A stretch of 64,000 bases of DNA from Saccharina japonica (GCA_008828725.1 MEHQ01003382.1:124001-188000), one strand, 5' to 3'; counted from the stretch's first letter, positions 37,601-48,296 are shown. Program-made: numbers and translations. The notes: a model not told the origin generated them from the letters alone.

Positions 37601-40600
37601 TGTGGGATTGACTAGACTGGTCGGTCACGGGCGCCAGAATGGGCGCTCGGTTCTGTAGAATCGACGACGATTTGGATCTGGTCCGTACAGTCGCGGCCGG
37701 CATAGTGGGCGTACGGTTTTGTAGACTCGATGACGATTTGGATCTGGTCGTACTTGATGATCGTTCAAGGCCGGATGAAGAAACCGTTTGTGGTTCTCCG
37801 CCCCTATTCTTGCCATGTTCCGGCCCTGTACTTCTTGCTCTCGTCCGAGTGCTGCGCGTTGACAAAGATCGCAGAGAAGAGGAAGGTTCGAGTCCTTTCC
37901 GGCCGCGAGGCGCCCTGGATACCCCGGTGGTGATTTTCTGCCGAGATAAAACCGTGCTCGGTAGTATGTTGGTTGGTTGTGTGTCCCCACGCCCGTCTCC
38001 TCCTGATGAAGATGAAGGCGTCCGCCTCGTGGAAGAGCTGGGACTCCTTCGCTGCCGCATTGAGTAATCGCTACGAGCTGATTGCGCCGGTGAGCGCTTG
38101 GTGCTGTTGGGGCGCTCTTGGCGGGTAGTCTCACGCCGTTCACTTGCGGAAGTAGGGCAACCGAAGTTCAGTTGATCGCAGCCTGTCGTTTTCCTAGAAG
38201 TGTTGGGGTTAGCGCGGGTTGTGAAATGAACAACTTCTCTAGTCGGTTCTGACAAGGTCGACCCGAGACTCGGTGATGTTCCCGCAGCCTTTCTGGCACG
38301 CCTGGTTTGATCCGCATCTCGGCCGTGTGCCGAATCCCTACCGTCGGAAGATCCAGAAAGCAAAACAGGCGATACTGGGGACGCCGGGGTTATCCGCTTG
38401 TTTTTTATTTCGATCGCAGAGTCAGTGTTATGCGGGGCAGGAGCTGGCGCAGAATTCGTGTCCGAATATCCTGATGGCTCGCCACTACCCTCGGTAGACA
38501 GCTGTGGCCCGTGCTCCAACGTCATCCTGAACGACAGTTCCGATATCGGCGACCCCGGGTTCCGGGTTTTACCGGGAGATGCGTCGATATCCCCGGAAGC
38601 GATTCCCTTCGTGAGCGACCAGCTTGAATCCGAATCCTCATGCGAAGGGCTCGCTCTCCCTGAGGCCACGTACCTCGTCAGCGACCAGCTAGAATTAGAA
38701 GACCCGTGCTGCGACACTGATGGGGAGTCGCCAAATCGGAGGCCTCGGCCGCCTTCCGCTCGCCCGCGTGCCCGCGGTGACAATAACACTGCATTGCCGG
38801 TCACTTCAGCCGCCGAAAAAGAAATCAAAGATGGGACACCGGCGCTCTCGACTCCACTGTTTTTATTACCTGCGGTTGCGACGCCCGAGCATTCTGCGGC
38901 CACTGGACCTGCTGGTGATGGCTTGTCCGACCGCGATGTCAACGCGCCGTCATCAGTTACCTGCAACTCTAGAGCTGGAGACAGGGCCGCCCATTCCAAA
39001 CGGATGCCCTCTCGTTCGACCCGTCTATGTTCAGCAGCAGGCGACAGTAAAGCTTCTAGCGCTTTCGACACCATGTCAGTCTTCCTCTGCACCAAAACCA
39101 ACTTCAAATCTTCCCGCAACGTTGACGCCATATCGGTGATACCCTGCTTCAAAACCGGCGAACGCGCTGCGTCCGGACAGGGGATCTTGCCCTCGTCACT
39201 TCCAATGGTTGACCCAGCCGGTTCGCCATCGGCAGTAGCAGGCGATGGCAAATCGTCCCGCAATGTCGACGCCATATCGGTGATACCCTTCTCCAAAACC
39301 GACGAACGCGATGCATCCGGAAAAGGGACCTTGCCCTCGTCGCTTCCAACGGTTGACCTAGCTGGTCCGTCATCGGCATTAGCAGGCGATGGCAAATCTT
39401 TCCGCAATGTTGATGCCATGTCGGCGATACCCTGCTGCAAGACCAGCGAAAGCACTGTCCCCGGACAAGGGCCCTTGCCCTCATTGCTTCCAATGGTTGG
39501 CCTAGCTGGTTCGATGTCGGCAGTAGCAGGCGATGGCAAATATTCCCGCAATGTCGACGCCATATCGGTGATACCCTTCTCCACAACCGACGAACGCGAT
39601 GCATCCGGATAGAGGCCCTTGCCCCCGTCGCTTCCAATGGTTGATCTACCTGGTTCGTCGTCGGCAGTAGCAGGCGATGGCATATCTTCCCGCAATGTCC
39701 ACGCCATATCGGTAACACCCTTCTCCACAACCGACGAACGCGATGCATCCGGACAGGGGCCCTTGCCCTCGTTGCTTCCAATGGTTGACCTAGCTGGTTC
39801 GCCGTCGGCATTAGCAGGCGATGGCAAATCTTCCCGCAATGTCGACGCCATATCGATGATGCCCTTCTCCAAAACCGACGAACGCGATGCATCCGGACAG
39901 GGGCCCTTGCCCTCGTCGCTTCCAACGGTTGACCTAGCTGGTCCGTCGTCGGCATTAGCAGGCGATGGCAAATCTTCCCGCAATGTCGACGCCATGTCGG
40001 CGATACCCTGCTCCAAAACCAGCGAACTCACTGCGTCCGGACAAGGGCCTTTGCCCTCATCTCTTCTAATGGTTGGTCTAGCTGGTTCGCCGTCGGCAGT
40101 AGCAGGCGATGGCAAATATTCCCGCAATATCGACGCCATATCGGTGATACCCTTCTCCAAAACCGACGAACGCGATGCATCCGGACAGGGGCCCTTGCCC
40201 TCGTCGCTTCCAATGGTTGAACTAGCTGGTTCGTCGTCGCCAGTAGCAGGCGATGGCAAATTTTCCCGTAATGTCGACGCCATATCGATGATACCCTTCT
40301 CCAAAACCGACAAACGCGATGCATCCGGACAGGGCCCCTTGCCCTCATCGCTTCCAATGTTTGATGCAGCTGGTCCCTCGTCGGCATTAGCAGGCGATGG
40401 CAAATCTTCCCGCGATGTCGACGCCAAGTCGGCGATACCCCGCTCCAAAACCAGCGAAATCACTGTCCCCTGACAGGGGCCCTTGCCATCATCGCTTTCA
40501 ATGGCTGACATAGCTGGCCCGTCGTCGCCATTAGCAGGCGATGGCAAATCTTCCCGCAGCGTCGACGCCATATCGGCGATACCCTGCTTCAAAACCCGCG

Positions 40601-43600
40601 AACTCACTGCGTCCGGACAGGAGCCCTTGCCCTCATCGCATTCAATGGTTGACTTAGCTGATCCGTTGGCGGTGGTAGCAGGCGATGGGAAATCTTCCCG
40701 CATTGTCGAAGCCATATCGGCGATACCCTGCTCCAAAACCGGCGAACGTGCTGCGTCCACACAAGGACCCTTGCCCTCGTCGATTCCAATGTTTGATGTA
40801 GCTGGTTTGTCGTTGGCAATGCCAGGCGACGGAAAATCTTCCCGCGATGTTGACATCGTGTCGTTGATACCCTTCTCTAAAACTGGCGAACGTACCGCGC
40901 CCGGGCAGGGAGACTTGTCCTTTCTGTCCTCGGTGGTTGACCTAGCTGGTCCGATGGTTGACACGGCTGATCCGTCGTCGGGAAGAGGTGATTCCTTCGC
41001 CAGACGCGATGGCTTATCTGTCGTCTGGGATGCGTAGATAATCTTGGAACCGGCAGGCGAAGAGCTGCCCGCCGAAGAGGGGCTCTCGCCGTGATCAACA
41101 AGGCTGCGCCAAGGGCTGGCTGAAACAGACAGAGAGAACGAAGGGCGCCGACGGCTACGACACAACAGGAAACACCCGCTATCCGGCGAACGCAATCCTA
41201 CAGACTCAGAACTTTCGACTGACTCGCTCCGGGCATAGCGCGAAAATGTCGAAGATGTGGCCGAAAGCAAGGCTTCAGAAAACCTATCGGTGTCTAAACT
41301 GTCCGGATTGCCCGCATAACCTACTCCCGCGGGAACGAAGCGATCGGTGGGGTCCTCCAAAACCGACAGGGCCAACGCCGTTAAACGCGGTGGCTTTGCT
41401 GGGAAAGAGGTCCGTACGCTGTCGAAGTCCTCGGCCACGAGCCAGGCAGCTGTTCCTGGCAAGGGGAGCCAGGAAACTGTCTCGGGTAAGGGCTGCTCGA
41501 GGCGCCCAGTAGCTAGCGATGGTTGTGCTATCGACGAACCCGAAAAAGGGGGCCTTTCGTTCAACGATGTTTCGTCAGCAGTAGACGACTTCTTCGATGT
41601 AGTTCCACGGCCGTCGTCTGGGCGTCGCTCTTGCGGGAAAGCCGATGAAGTCGTGAGTGACGCCAGCAGAAGCGAAGGCCGTGTCCCGGATGACCCACTT
41701 CCATAATAGGGTGACGCGTCTCCCGCCATAGCCCGGTCGTCGAGCTGCAAACCTCGCGGGGTGCGCCACGCATTCAACGACATCGACCCCTCAGCTGACC
41801 TTGGCAGGGGCGAGACAGAGACGATCGGGTCTACCCTGGTCTTCCCTACCCTAGGTACCAACGAAGAATTGTTACCGGGGTCCCACTCTCGTGGGCTGCA
41901 AGAAGATGACGCACTTGAAAACGGCCGTGACAGCGAGCCGTTTTCGGCTGAAGCGGGACCGTCGGACGCCGGCGAAGGACGCCTTGAAGATCCCGTTGAA
42001 ATCGCAAGCGACGCGAGTGGGAACCGCGTCACCATGAGAGCAGGGTCGTTTTCGTCAGAAACGGAGGAGTTGGTGGTGGCCACACGCGGGCTGCAGGATG
42101 CACCCGAGTGTCTTGAAGCTGCGTCGGATGTTTCTTCGAATGGGTGGGCCGCCCCGTCGACGGACGACCCCCTTCCACTGCGGGAACGGTTTCCTAGTGA
42201 AGCAGGCGCCTCCAACCACGGGGGAATCCACGAAGATGCAGATGATTCTGATAAAATCGGCGCTGGATCGACATCGGCGGCTAATTCTCTGAACCAGTGA
42301 CCGGCAGTTGTTTCACCGCCAGTATTCTGTGTTACTCCGCCAGTATTCGGTGTTAATCCGGCAGTGTTCGGTATTTCATCAACCGAACAGGCCCCGTCCA
42401 AGTTTGACTGAGAGGCCCCACTGCTACGCGAGCTGCTGTACGCCGACAACGGGGCGCCAACCGCATCCCCGGAAGACAGCACGTAGCCGCTGTCAACGGA
42501 AGAGGGACCGGTGGCCGATGATGGGTTCCATCTCGGCACCTTATAATCCATCAAAGACAAACGCCAGTGACGCGTCACTCTCCCGGCAGGACTGCTCCCA
42601 TCGGACAAACTCGATCTGATCGAACTGGGCCTGGCCGGTGCACTGGAAGGTCGAGAAGAGGCTTGTACCAGCGCTGCGCCAGACGTCCCTTCGATGGAGG
42701 CGGCGTAACCCGCGTTGGTGGATGACGTTAAGGATCCCGTAGAACCTGGTCGGACGTTTACCTTCGACTCTTCCTGCGGTCGGTAAACAAAATGGTTTCC
42801 GGCGGTAGTTCGGGAAGGAAGGCAACATGGAGTAGGCAGGAGGGACCGGGGTGGGTGGAGTTAGATCTAACAGCGCAGAAGCGGACAGGAGCGTGCAGAG
42901 AAAATAACTCGCGCTTTCAAGATGGCGAAAAAGGCGAATATTTTGTGGGTATGGTTCTGGGCACCAACTTGTACTGAAAACAGGCTTCACTATAGTCTGG
43001 GAGACATATGTATATATTAGCTATATGAGTATAAAACGAAAAGGTGCATGACTAAATCAACGTCCTCGCGGTGTGCAAACTCTGCAGGCTGCGAGTATGA
43101 TCAAAGTTTTACAACTGCACAAGAGCAAACGCAGCTCTTGGCCGAGATGGCCCCCCAACTCAAAATATTCGGTGCATACTTCCATGTGGTGTGGCTTTAG
43201 GGTCCACGTCGTGGCGGGCGCTCGCATAACTTTAGGGCAGAGTGTCGTACGCGTTTCGGTGCTCTTTCACTTTTTTTTTTATTGTTTTTTGCTCATTATC
43301 AGGTTCGGAACAATCAGGCAAAACGGCCTTCCTGGCTCACACCAAGCGTCCCAAGAACTATGTTTTCATCACCAGGCATCTATTTATATTCATTTGCTTT
43401 TCCTTATGTTCGAAAAGTGCAGGTTGTCATTGTTGCTGTCCTGTATTGTCAACCAAATAGCATAGCGTAAACAACCCAACACCCGCCTATCTCCCCCTTC
43501 TGAAGAACATGCTGGGTGTCGAACATGGACGTCGTCGCGACCGTAGAAAAAAAGTGATGACCTTCGGTGCAATCAATTGACAGTTTCCGAATCGCGCTCA

Positions 43601-44095
43601 ATTCCACGTGAGCTCGCCGTACGGAAAGTATCGCATGCTGTCGATATTTTGTTTTTTACTTGCGGGAGTTCCATGTATTTGTTTTTCCCCGTCACCAGAA
43701 TATTCGCGTGTGGCAATCAACTCTGTGTTAGCGTTTATTTGCTTACCCAGTACCTTCGGGACTTCGTCTGTAGTGAAATAAGTATATTATGTAGTCTGCG
43801 TCTCCTTTTCTCGCGTCCTTGAAGTTGCACAAGTCGCCACGAGTCGCAAGCTATTATCTCTGTTTTTGTTTGCCTCCGGCAGATTGGTAAGGTATTGCTT
43901 AATCTTACCAAAACTGAAACTTCCATACGCAAAAATGTGCCGCCGTGTTATATCGATGTCATTGAAGGAGGTAATTTAGATACAGCACTGCTTTATGGGA
44001 ACCATTCTGAATTTCGGAAAATCCACAAAGATTTTTAAGTTAATCAATCGTACCTGTCCGGCGTCCGGTCCTGTTCCGTCGGTGCCACTGAGCAT
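28203..44095 (-). CDS. Giant repeat-bearing coiled-coil protein, six exons, about 4,116 aa
   Basis: Exons in order of translation: 44095-44054 (coding part), 42773-36558, 36251-36172, 35900-35765, 35197-29760, 28641-28203. Every intron is GT-AG and all phases match (0, 0, 2, 0, 2), giving 12,351 nt ending in TGA. Layout: residues 1-630 Ser/Pro-rich and probably disordered; about 630-1250 thirteen 48-residue repeats; about 1250-2110 Ser/Arg/Thr-rich low complexity; about 2220-3280 nearly continuous coiled coil with a 78-residue repeat; about 3325-3720 an 84-residue repeat; then a basic Ser/Arg-rich tail. No enzyme motif, signal peptide or membrane segment seen. Family not recognised; a structural or cytoskeletal/centrosomal scaffold is the most natural guess, unproven. 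Two genes split at an intron is the main alternative; the phase agreement argues against it. The start codon is tentative. Confidence 0.7.
28642..29759 (-). other. Intron 5 of the giant gene
   Basis: 1,118 bp, GTGAGT to CAG. No repeat or nested gene recognised. Confidence 0.6.
29760..35197 (-). CDS. Giant gene, coiled-coil exon
   Basis: 5,438 bp; acceptor CCTTTTGTTTATCTCAG and consensus donor GTGAGT. The Met that opens the longest frame lies inside the intron, so the exon starts with PGSCTNSRLS. After about 60 residues a Glu/Ala/Lys/Arg/Gln-rich coiled coil with few Pro or Gly runs for about 1,060 residues. The 84-residue repeat region follows, then a basic stretch (GRDRGRLHATARAS, RRKRCTGRRRTVG). 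Confidence 0.85.
30520..31715 (-). repeat. ~252-bp coding repeat, five copies plus a fragment
   Basis: Units of about 84 residues with landmarks SSDPGTR, MAPQRSSALRREA, LEQGxPPDK, INExSxLxxGxEYxSLQGTR and TRGES. One unit is shortened in the middle (APVLKEQYYIGTKSV). Not related to the 48- or 78-residue repeats. Confidence 0.88.
33200..34960 (-). repeat. 234-bp coding repeat in the coiled coil
   Basis: Six to seven units of about 78 residues with the landmarks EEARAADSTRFDTHMAKVNA, QLASSEAARSAAEKSWADE, RQELVTTMTGLRVDAAECKE and LVSAEQAIVAQRELLRQS. Spacings are 234 bp, except one 225-bp unit lacking three codons and long-form units with an extra 25 residues (EEKKNSAQRISSSDAKADRA). Indels are always multiples of three bases, as expected for coding sequence under selection. 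Confidence 0.9.
35765..35900 (-). CDS. Giant gene, fourth exon
   Basis: 136 bp, acceptor CGCCAGGCAG and donor GTAAGC. Reads EVVESDAPYAKLARLRAENE, RNGHTHEQLKLELLPRLKRM, MKEWK. Strongly helical and GC3-rich, a natural lead-in to the coiled coil. One base completes the split codon from the previous exon and it ends in phase 0. Confidence 0.68.
36172..36251 (-). CDS. Giant gene, small third exon
   Basis: 80 bp between TTCTATTATTTCGCAG and a GTAGGA donor. Reads EKPDADADSAAASVPSVPPS then RHSDSA with two bases left over, which the next exon completes to Arg. Too short to be found by length alone; supported by splice sites and phase. Confidence 0.6.
36558..42773 (-). CDS. Giant gene, Ser-rich exon with 48-residue repeats
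   Basis: The exon is 6,216 bp, exactly 2,072 codons, bounded by TTTACCGACCGCAG and a GTAGGT donor. The first residues are EESKVNVRPGSTGSLTSS. The frame upstream of the first in-frame TTG/ATG near 42608 remains open and keeps the same Ser-rich composition, so the exon really begins at the acceptor. Composition is Ser, Thr, Pro, Arg and Glu; numerous Ser-Pro and Arg-Ser pairs suggest heavy phosphorylation (inference). The long open frames on the opposite strand (38398-40473, 41761-42300) are explained by the 144-bp repeat period. Confidence 0.85.
39060..40925 (-). repeat. 144-bp coding tandem repeat, 13 copies
   Basis: Each unit encodes 48 residues of the form GSDEGKGPCPDASRSSVLEK, then GITDMASTLREDLPSPA, then about ten variable residues. 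Two subtypes mix along the array: DASRSSVLEKG and AVSSLVLEQG / TVxSLVLxQG. A decayed fourteenth unit follows on the C-terminal side. High nucleotide similarity including silent sites indicates recent unequal exchange or gene conversion. Confidence 0.92.
42774..44053 (-). other. Intron 1 of the giant gene
   Basis: 1,280 bp. Holds a candidate small plus-strand reading frame (43048-43200) and T-rich tracts; otherwise nothing recognised. Confidence 0.5.
43048..43200 (+). CDS. Candidate 50-aa small ORF, antisense in intron 1
   Basis: ATG 43048 to TAG 43198-43200, reading MTKSTSSRCANSAGCEYDQS, FTTAQEQTQLLAEMAPQLKI and FGAYFHVVWL. The Gln/Glu-rich middle and hydrophobic end look protein-like but codon use is not GC3-biased. 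An alternative is an exon starting after CTCTGCAG at 43086. No homologue recognised. Confidence 0.18.
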   Translation: MTKSTSSRCANSAGCEYDQSFTTAQEQTQLLAEMAPQLKIFGAYFHVVWL

Positions 44096-44143
44096 AGTGT
44101 GTAGCTCCTCGGCTCGACCGTGAAATCCCTTCCAGTGGCTCTC
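44054..44143 (-). CDS. Giant gene, first recognised exon
   Basis: On the minus strand it is bounded by ACGGGCAG before 44143 and a GTACGA donor at 44053. It reads ESHWKGFHGRAEELHT then MLSGTDGTGPDAGQ, 30 codons, phase 0 at both ends. If 44143 is not a splice acceptor, an in-frame TAA a short way upstream makes the ATG at 44095-44093 the first possible start, and the rest 5' UTR. I chose that start. If the acceptor is used, further exons lie upstream. Confidence 0.5.
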
Positions 44144-44379
44144 CTGCCCGTTTTGGTTGGAGGGGAGAGCGGTGGAGCACGGTTAGTGCGAGCTTCACAA
44201 AGGAGAGGATTGTTAGAGAAAGGGGGAATATTCCGAGAATTTTCCGTGGTTTGTTCGTAGTAAGAGATAATTAGGCATGTTGGTTCTGTTCTGTGTGCCT
44301 GTTTCGTAATTGGACTTATTTATGGTAGCCATTGTTTGGTTTATCGCGTAGGCGGAACTACCAAGTGGGTACATACAGC

Positions 44380-44640
44380 ACGGGATGGTGCTGGTAGACT
44401 GGTAAAACACGCGAACAGACGTATGCTGCCCCAGCTCTGCCCAGACGGTTATGGGCCCGACATATCGTGATTTCATTTTTCGTGATTTCTCGAGGAATTA
44501 CAGCACCAAGCTCCTCGGAAAGGAATGGGGGAGACATGTGGGTCGCGTCAGACACGGTGCGAGCGAGCAGCGTGCGAGCAAACGTCAACACCACGCACCT
44601 CAAAGACCGGTGGTATGTTCTCAACCCCCGTGTCAATGAA
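44380..44640. repeat. Dispersed repeat shared with 52.85 and 57.02 kb
   Basis: Blocks GGTGCTGGTAGACTGGTA, ACACGCGAACAGAC, TCGTGATTTCT, GCAAACGTCAACA and CAAAGACCGG appear in the same order at 52860-53035 and 57017-57195. This copy is longer in the middle. It lies just upstream of the putative start of the giant gene. Confidence 0.6.
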
Positions 44641-45682
44641 GTTTTAGTAATCCAACTCACGGCTCTCACCAAATCAAACGCACCTCAAGATCTGACCTAA
44701 ACATGCATACTGTCTAATAGAACCAACTATGAACTCGTTTGGGCTTGGTTGGTGTTGCTTGCCCGGTTACTTGCCCGGTGGTTACTTTTGTTTTATTTAC
44801 GTAGTTTTCAAGAGTTTTTTTTTCATTTTCTTCGTTCTTGCCCGGTGGCTATACATATACGTACGAACAGCTGCTACGAGTACGAGGAACGAACGCTTGC
44901 TGTGTCATCCGCTTTTAAGCTTGCGATATACCCCACGGGAATTCAAGTAGTCAAACCACAATCCCGAAGGGGAATCTTAATCTTGCATGACCCCCCCCGC
45001 TCAAATGCCGGGGCTGGTCTGGATAATCGGGCCACTCATTTGTGGCCCAGGATACGCTTTCTGAATGTATTGGGCCGGGTTTCGGGGAAGTTTGAAAGAT
45101 TTAGTTTTCCGGTCTTATCAGTTCTACCGAGCCCCCGCCCTCGAGCCGGGGCGCAGCTAAATGTACAATGGCTGCATGACTTTAGGTTCCATCGTTTCTT
45201 TCTTTTTGACGCTCCTTGCTCGGCTTCGTAGCCTTGCCGTTCAGAGGTGGGGGAGTGGGTTTTGAGGAGCCGCATCTTCGACTCATGTTTTAGTTCGTGG
45301 AATCGGGGTTTCCACGAATTTATCATATGTCTGCATATACGGCTCATCAGAGTGGGCTAGTGTTATGGTACTGTTGGAATGATGTGAAAACGTTGGTAAA
45401 TACATGGTATCAGGTATTTGGATCGTATTGGTATTACTTGGAAGACGTATCTCAGATGGGAACCACGGGGGGTTCCCAGGTGGCCTTCCCCTGTCCTTTC
45501 AGTCTTCATCGTGGGAAAAGGAATAAAGCTGCTCTTCTTCTATCTCTAAGCAAACAACACACGTGAGTACCAACGAGTACCCGTTTTATAGGCTGACCTG
45601 GCTAGGGATATTCTGTGTCCTTACCCTAACCTCCTCACAACGTAAATTCAAGACATTCCATTGACCTTTGAGGTACACGAAT

Positions 45683-45830
45683 ACGTACGGTATGCAGATC
45701 ACACCATCGAGGTGAAAGCAGTGATTGCGACTAACGTGTTTCATGGGTTGACACGGCAATCTGTGCATCACATTACATAGTAGCACTCGCTGCTTTCACC
45801 TCGATGGTGTCATCTGCATACCGTACGTAC
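45683..45830. repeat. Fold-back hairpin, unit 1
   Basis: Outer arms ACGTACGGTATGCAGAT-C-ACACCATCGAGGTGAAAGCAG and its reverse complement, with an inner less perfect stem around CTAACGTGTTTCATGGGTTG. Confidence 0.85.
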
Positions 45831-46304
45831 AACACGGGTGACAAGTGACAAGTCAACACGCCTCCATGGGATACATTATGCGCCGAATTTTCTCCAAAAA
45901 ACTATATACGAGGGGGAGCCCTGCACACCAAAAACGGTGGCAGTCGGGGGTGGCTTCTTTCGGCCAAAGCAGACGAACCAAAGACGCCGAATTATCTGTG
46001 GGCCAACAAACAACAGATTGTTCTCGTTACGGTTGGTAGTTACTTTTTGTTTTCTTTAGTTTTCAAGAGTTTTTTCCATGTTCTTTGTTTTTGCCCGGTG
46101 GCTACGTACAAACAGCTGCTACGAGTACGAGGAACGAACGCTTGCGGTGTTATCCCTTTTAAGCTTGTGATATACCCCACGGGACTTCAAGTAGTCAACC
46201 ACAATCCCGAAGGGGAATCTTGTATGTATATGTATACATATTTATTTACTTAGTTGATTCATACTAAATTCAAGACGTTTCATTGATCTCCACCTTTGAG
46301 GCAC

Positions 46305-46453
46305 ACGAATACGTACGGTAGGCAGATCACACCGTCGAGCTGGAATCAGCGGGCGTTACTAATGTGTTTCACAGATTGCGAGGAAATCTGTGAAGCACAT
46401 TAGTAGCACTCGCTGCTTTCACCTCGACGGTGCCATCGGCATACCATACGTAT
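46305..46453. repeat. Fold-back hairpin, unit 2
   Basis: Inner stem ACTAATGTGTTTCACAGATT pairs with AATCTGTGAAGCACATTAGT around a short GCGAGGA loop. Outer arm ACCGTCGAG pairs with CTCGACGGT. Confidence 0.85.
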
Positions 46454-46942
46454 CACACGGGCGACAACTGACAAGATAACACGCCTCCATGGGATAATTT
46501 TCTGCGCCGAATTTTCTCCAAAAACATATACACGAGGGGGAGCCCTGCACACCAAAAACGGTGGCAGTCGGGGTGGCTTCTTTTGGTCAAAGCAGATGAA
46601 GCAAAAACGCCTATTTCTCTCTGGGACAACAAACAATAGATTGTTCTCGTTACGGTTGGTAGTTACTTTTTTTTCTTTACGTAGTTTTCAAGAGTTTTTT
46701 CATGGTATTCGTTCTTGCCCGGTGGCTACTGTACGTACAAACAGCTGGTATGAGTACGAGGAACGAACGCTTGCTGTGTTATACCTTTTAAGCTTGCGAT
46801 ATACCCCACGGGATTTCAAGTAGTCAAACCACAATCCCGAAGGGAAATATTGTAATATATTTCGTATACATATATGTATTTACTTAGCTGATTCATACTA
46901 AATGCAAGACATTTCATTGATCTCCACCTTTGAAGCACACGA

Positions 46943-47094
46943 ATACGTACGGTTTGGAGATCGCATCATCGAGGGGAAAGCAGCGATTGCTACTAACAAC
47001 GTGTTTCACGGATTGACACGGCAATCTGGGAAACACATTGTTAGTACCACTCGCTGCTTTCACCTCGATGGTGTCATCTGCATACCGTACGTAT
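46943..47094. repeat. Fold-back hairpin, unit 3
   Basis: Inner stem CTAACAACGTGTTTC pairs with GAAACACATTGTTAG; it is three bases longer in both arms than in units 2 and 4. The outer left arm is more diverged (GATCGCATCATCGAGG). Confidence 0.82.
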
Positions 47095-47597
47095 AATATC
47101 ACACGGTGACAAGTGACAAAACAACACGCCTCCACGGGATAAATTTCTGCGCCGAATTTTCTCCAAAAGCCTATATACGAGGGGGAGTCCTGCGCACCGA
47201 AAACGGTGGCAGTCGGGAGTGGCTTCTTTCGGCCAAAGCAGATGAACCAAAAACGCCCAATTATCTGTGGGACAACAAACAGCAGATTGTTCTCGTTACG
47301 GTTGTTGGTTACTTTTTTTTCTTCAGCTTTCAACAGTTTTTTTTTTCATGTTCTTGGTTCTCGCCCGGTGGCTATACATATACGTATGAACAGCTGCTAA
47401 CGAGTACGAGGAACAAACGCTTGCTGTGTCATCCGCTTTTAAGCTTGCGATATACCCCCCGGAATTTCAAGTAGTCAAACCACAATCCCGAAGGAGAATC
47501 TTGTATGTATATATATATGTATTTACTTAGTTATTAATAGTTGATTAATGCTAAATTCAAGACATTTCATTGATCTCCACCTTTGAGGCACATGAAT

Positions 47598-47742
47598 ACG
47601 TACGGTAGGCAGATCACACCATCGAGCTCGAATCAGCGGGCGTTACTAATGTGTTTCACAGATTGCGAGGAAATCTGTGAAACACATTAGTAGCACTCGC
47701 TGCTTCCATCTCGATGGTGTCATCTGCATACCGTACGTATCA
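47598..47742. repeat. Fold-back hairpin, unit 4
   Basis: Inner stem TTACTAATGTGTTTCACAG pairs perfectly with CTGTGAAACACATTAGTAG. Outer CACACCATCGAG pairs with CTCGATGGTGT. Confidence 0.85.
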
Positions 47743-48049
47743 CACGGGTGACAAGTGACAAGACAACACGCCTCCATGGGATACATTTCTGCGCCGAATT
47801 TTCCCTAAAAACCTATACCTGGTACGTATCATATACGAGGGGGAGTCCTGCACACCAAAAACGGTGGCAGTCGGGATGGCTTCTTTTGGCCAAAGCATAT
47901 GAACCAAAAACGCCTAATTATCTGTGGGACAACAAACATCAGATTGTTCTCGTTACGGTTCCCGATCTCGAATACTAATCTCCTTTAGTTTTTGGAAATA
48001 TTTCGTCGAGATATTTTCACGAGATTTCGAGTATATCGACTAAACCACT

Positions 48050-48240
48050 GATAACTTTGGCGTTTTTCCAACAACAACAAAAACGTCCACGAGAAGCAGC
48101 GTGAGGGTCCAGCGGCACGGGTAGGCTAATGATGCGACCGTACCGTACGTCTCCTTGCGTTGCGTCTCGGACACCGATTTGGAACATATCCCTCAGTCTC
48201 GCAGTTGTCGCGTTGGTGCGATCGTCACTTTTGGGGGGGG
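48050..48240 (-). CDS. Possible exon, unrecognised
   Basis: Minus-strand frame reading SDDRTNATTARLRDMFQIG, then VRDATQGDVRYGRIISLPVP, then LDPHAASRGRF. GC3-rich and protein-like, lying between the 640-bp array and a dispersed repeat. Splice sites are not clear (a G run precedes it and the best donor, GTGGAC, is weak). Could be an upstream exon of the giant gene or a remnant. Confidence 0.22.
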
Positions 48241-48296
48241 GGGGGGAATTCATGTCGTGCACGGCCGTAGTCGGGGGGGGTGTACTTCATTTCCAT

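Larger units (their letters stand above)
44720..47960. repeat. Tandem array of ~640-bp units, interrupted at its left end
   Basis: The landmark GCGCCGAATTTTC recurs at 45880, 46504, 47149 and 47791 (spacings 624, 645, 642). Each unit holds a long hairpin, a TTCTCGTTACGGTT-GGT segment, a CCCGGTGGCTA segment, a GAGTACGAGGAACGAACGC segment and CACAATCCCGAAGGGGAAT. A partial unit (44760-44980) is separated from the rest by 45000-45640, which has no recognisable gene. Confidence 0.88.

Noticed and set aside
36601-42300. Long plus-strand open frames opposite the Ser-rich exon (up to about 400 codons, at 38398-39612 and 39619-40473)
   Set aside because: They follow the 144-bp repeat period, which keeps an antisense frame open in every unit. 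The minus frame continues far beyond the array, has clean splice sites and matching phases; the plus frames do not.
43883-44038. Plus-strand exon candidate after a good pyrimidine tract (reads CYIDVIEGGNLDTALLYG)
   Set aside because: 51 open codons in AT-rich intron sequence with no GC3 bias and no partner exon; chance cannot be excluded.
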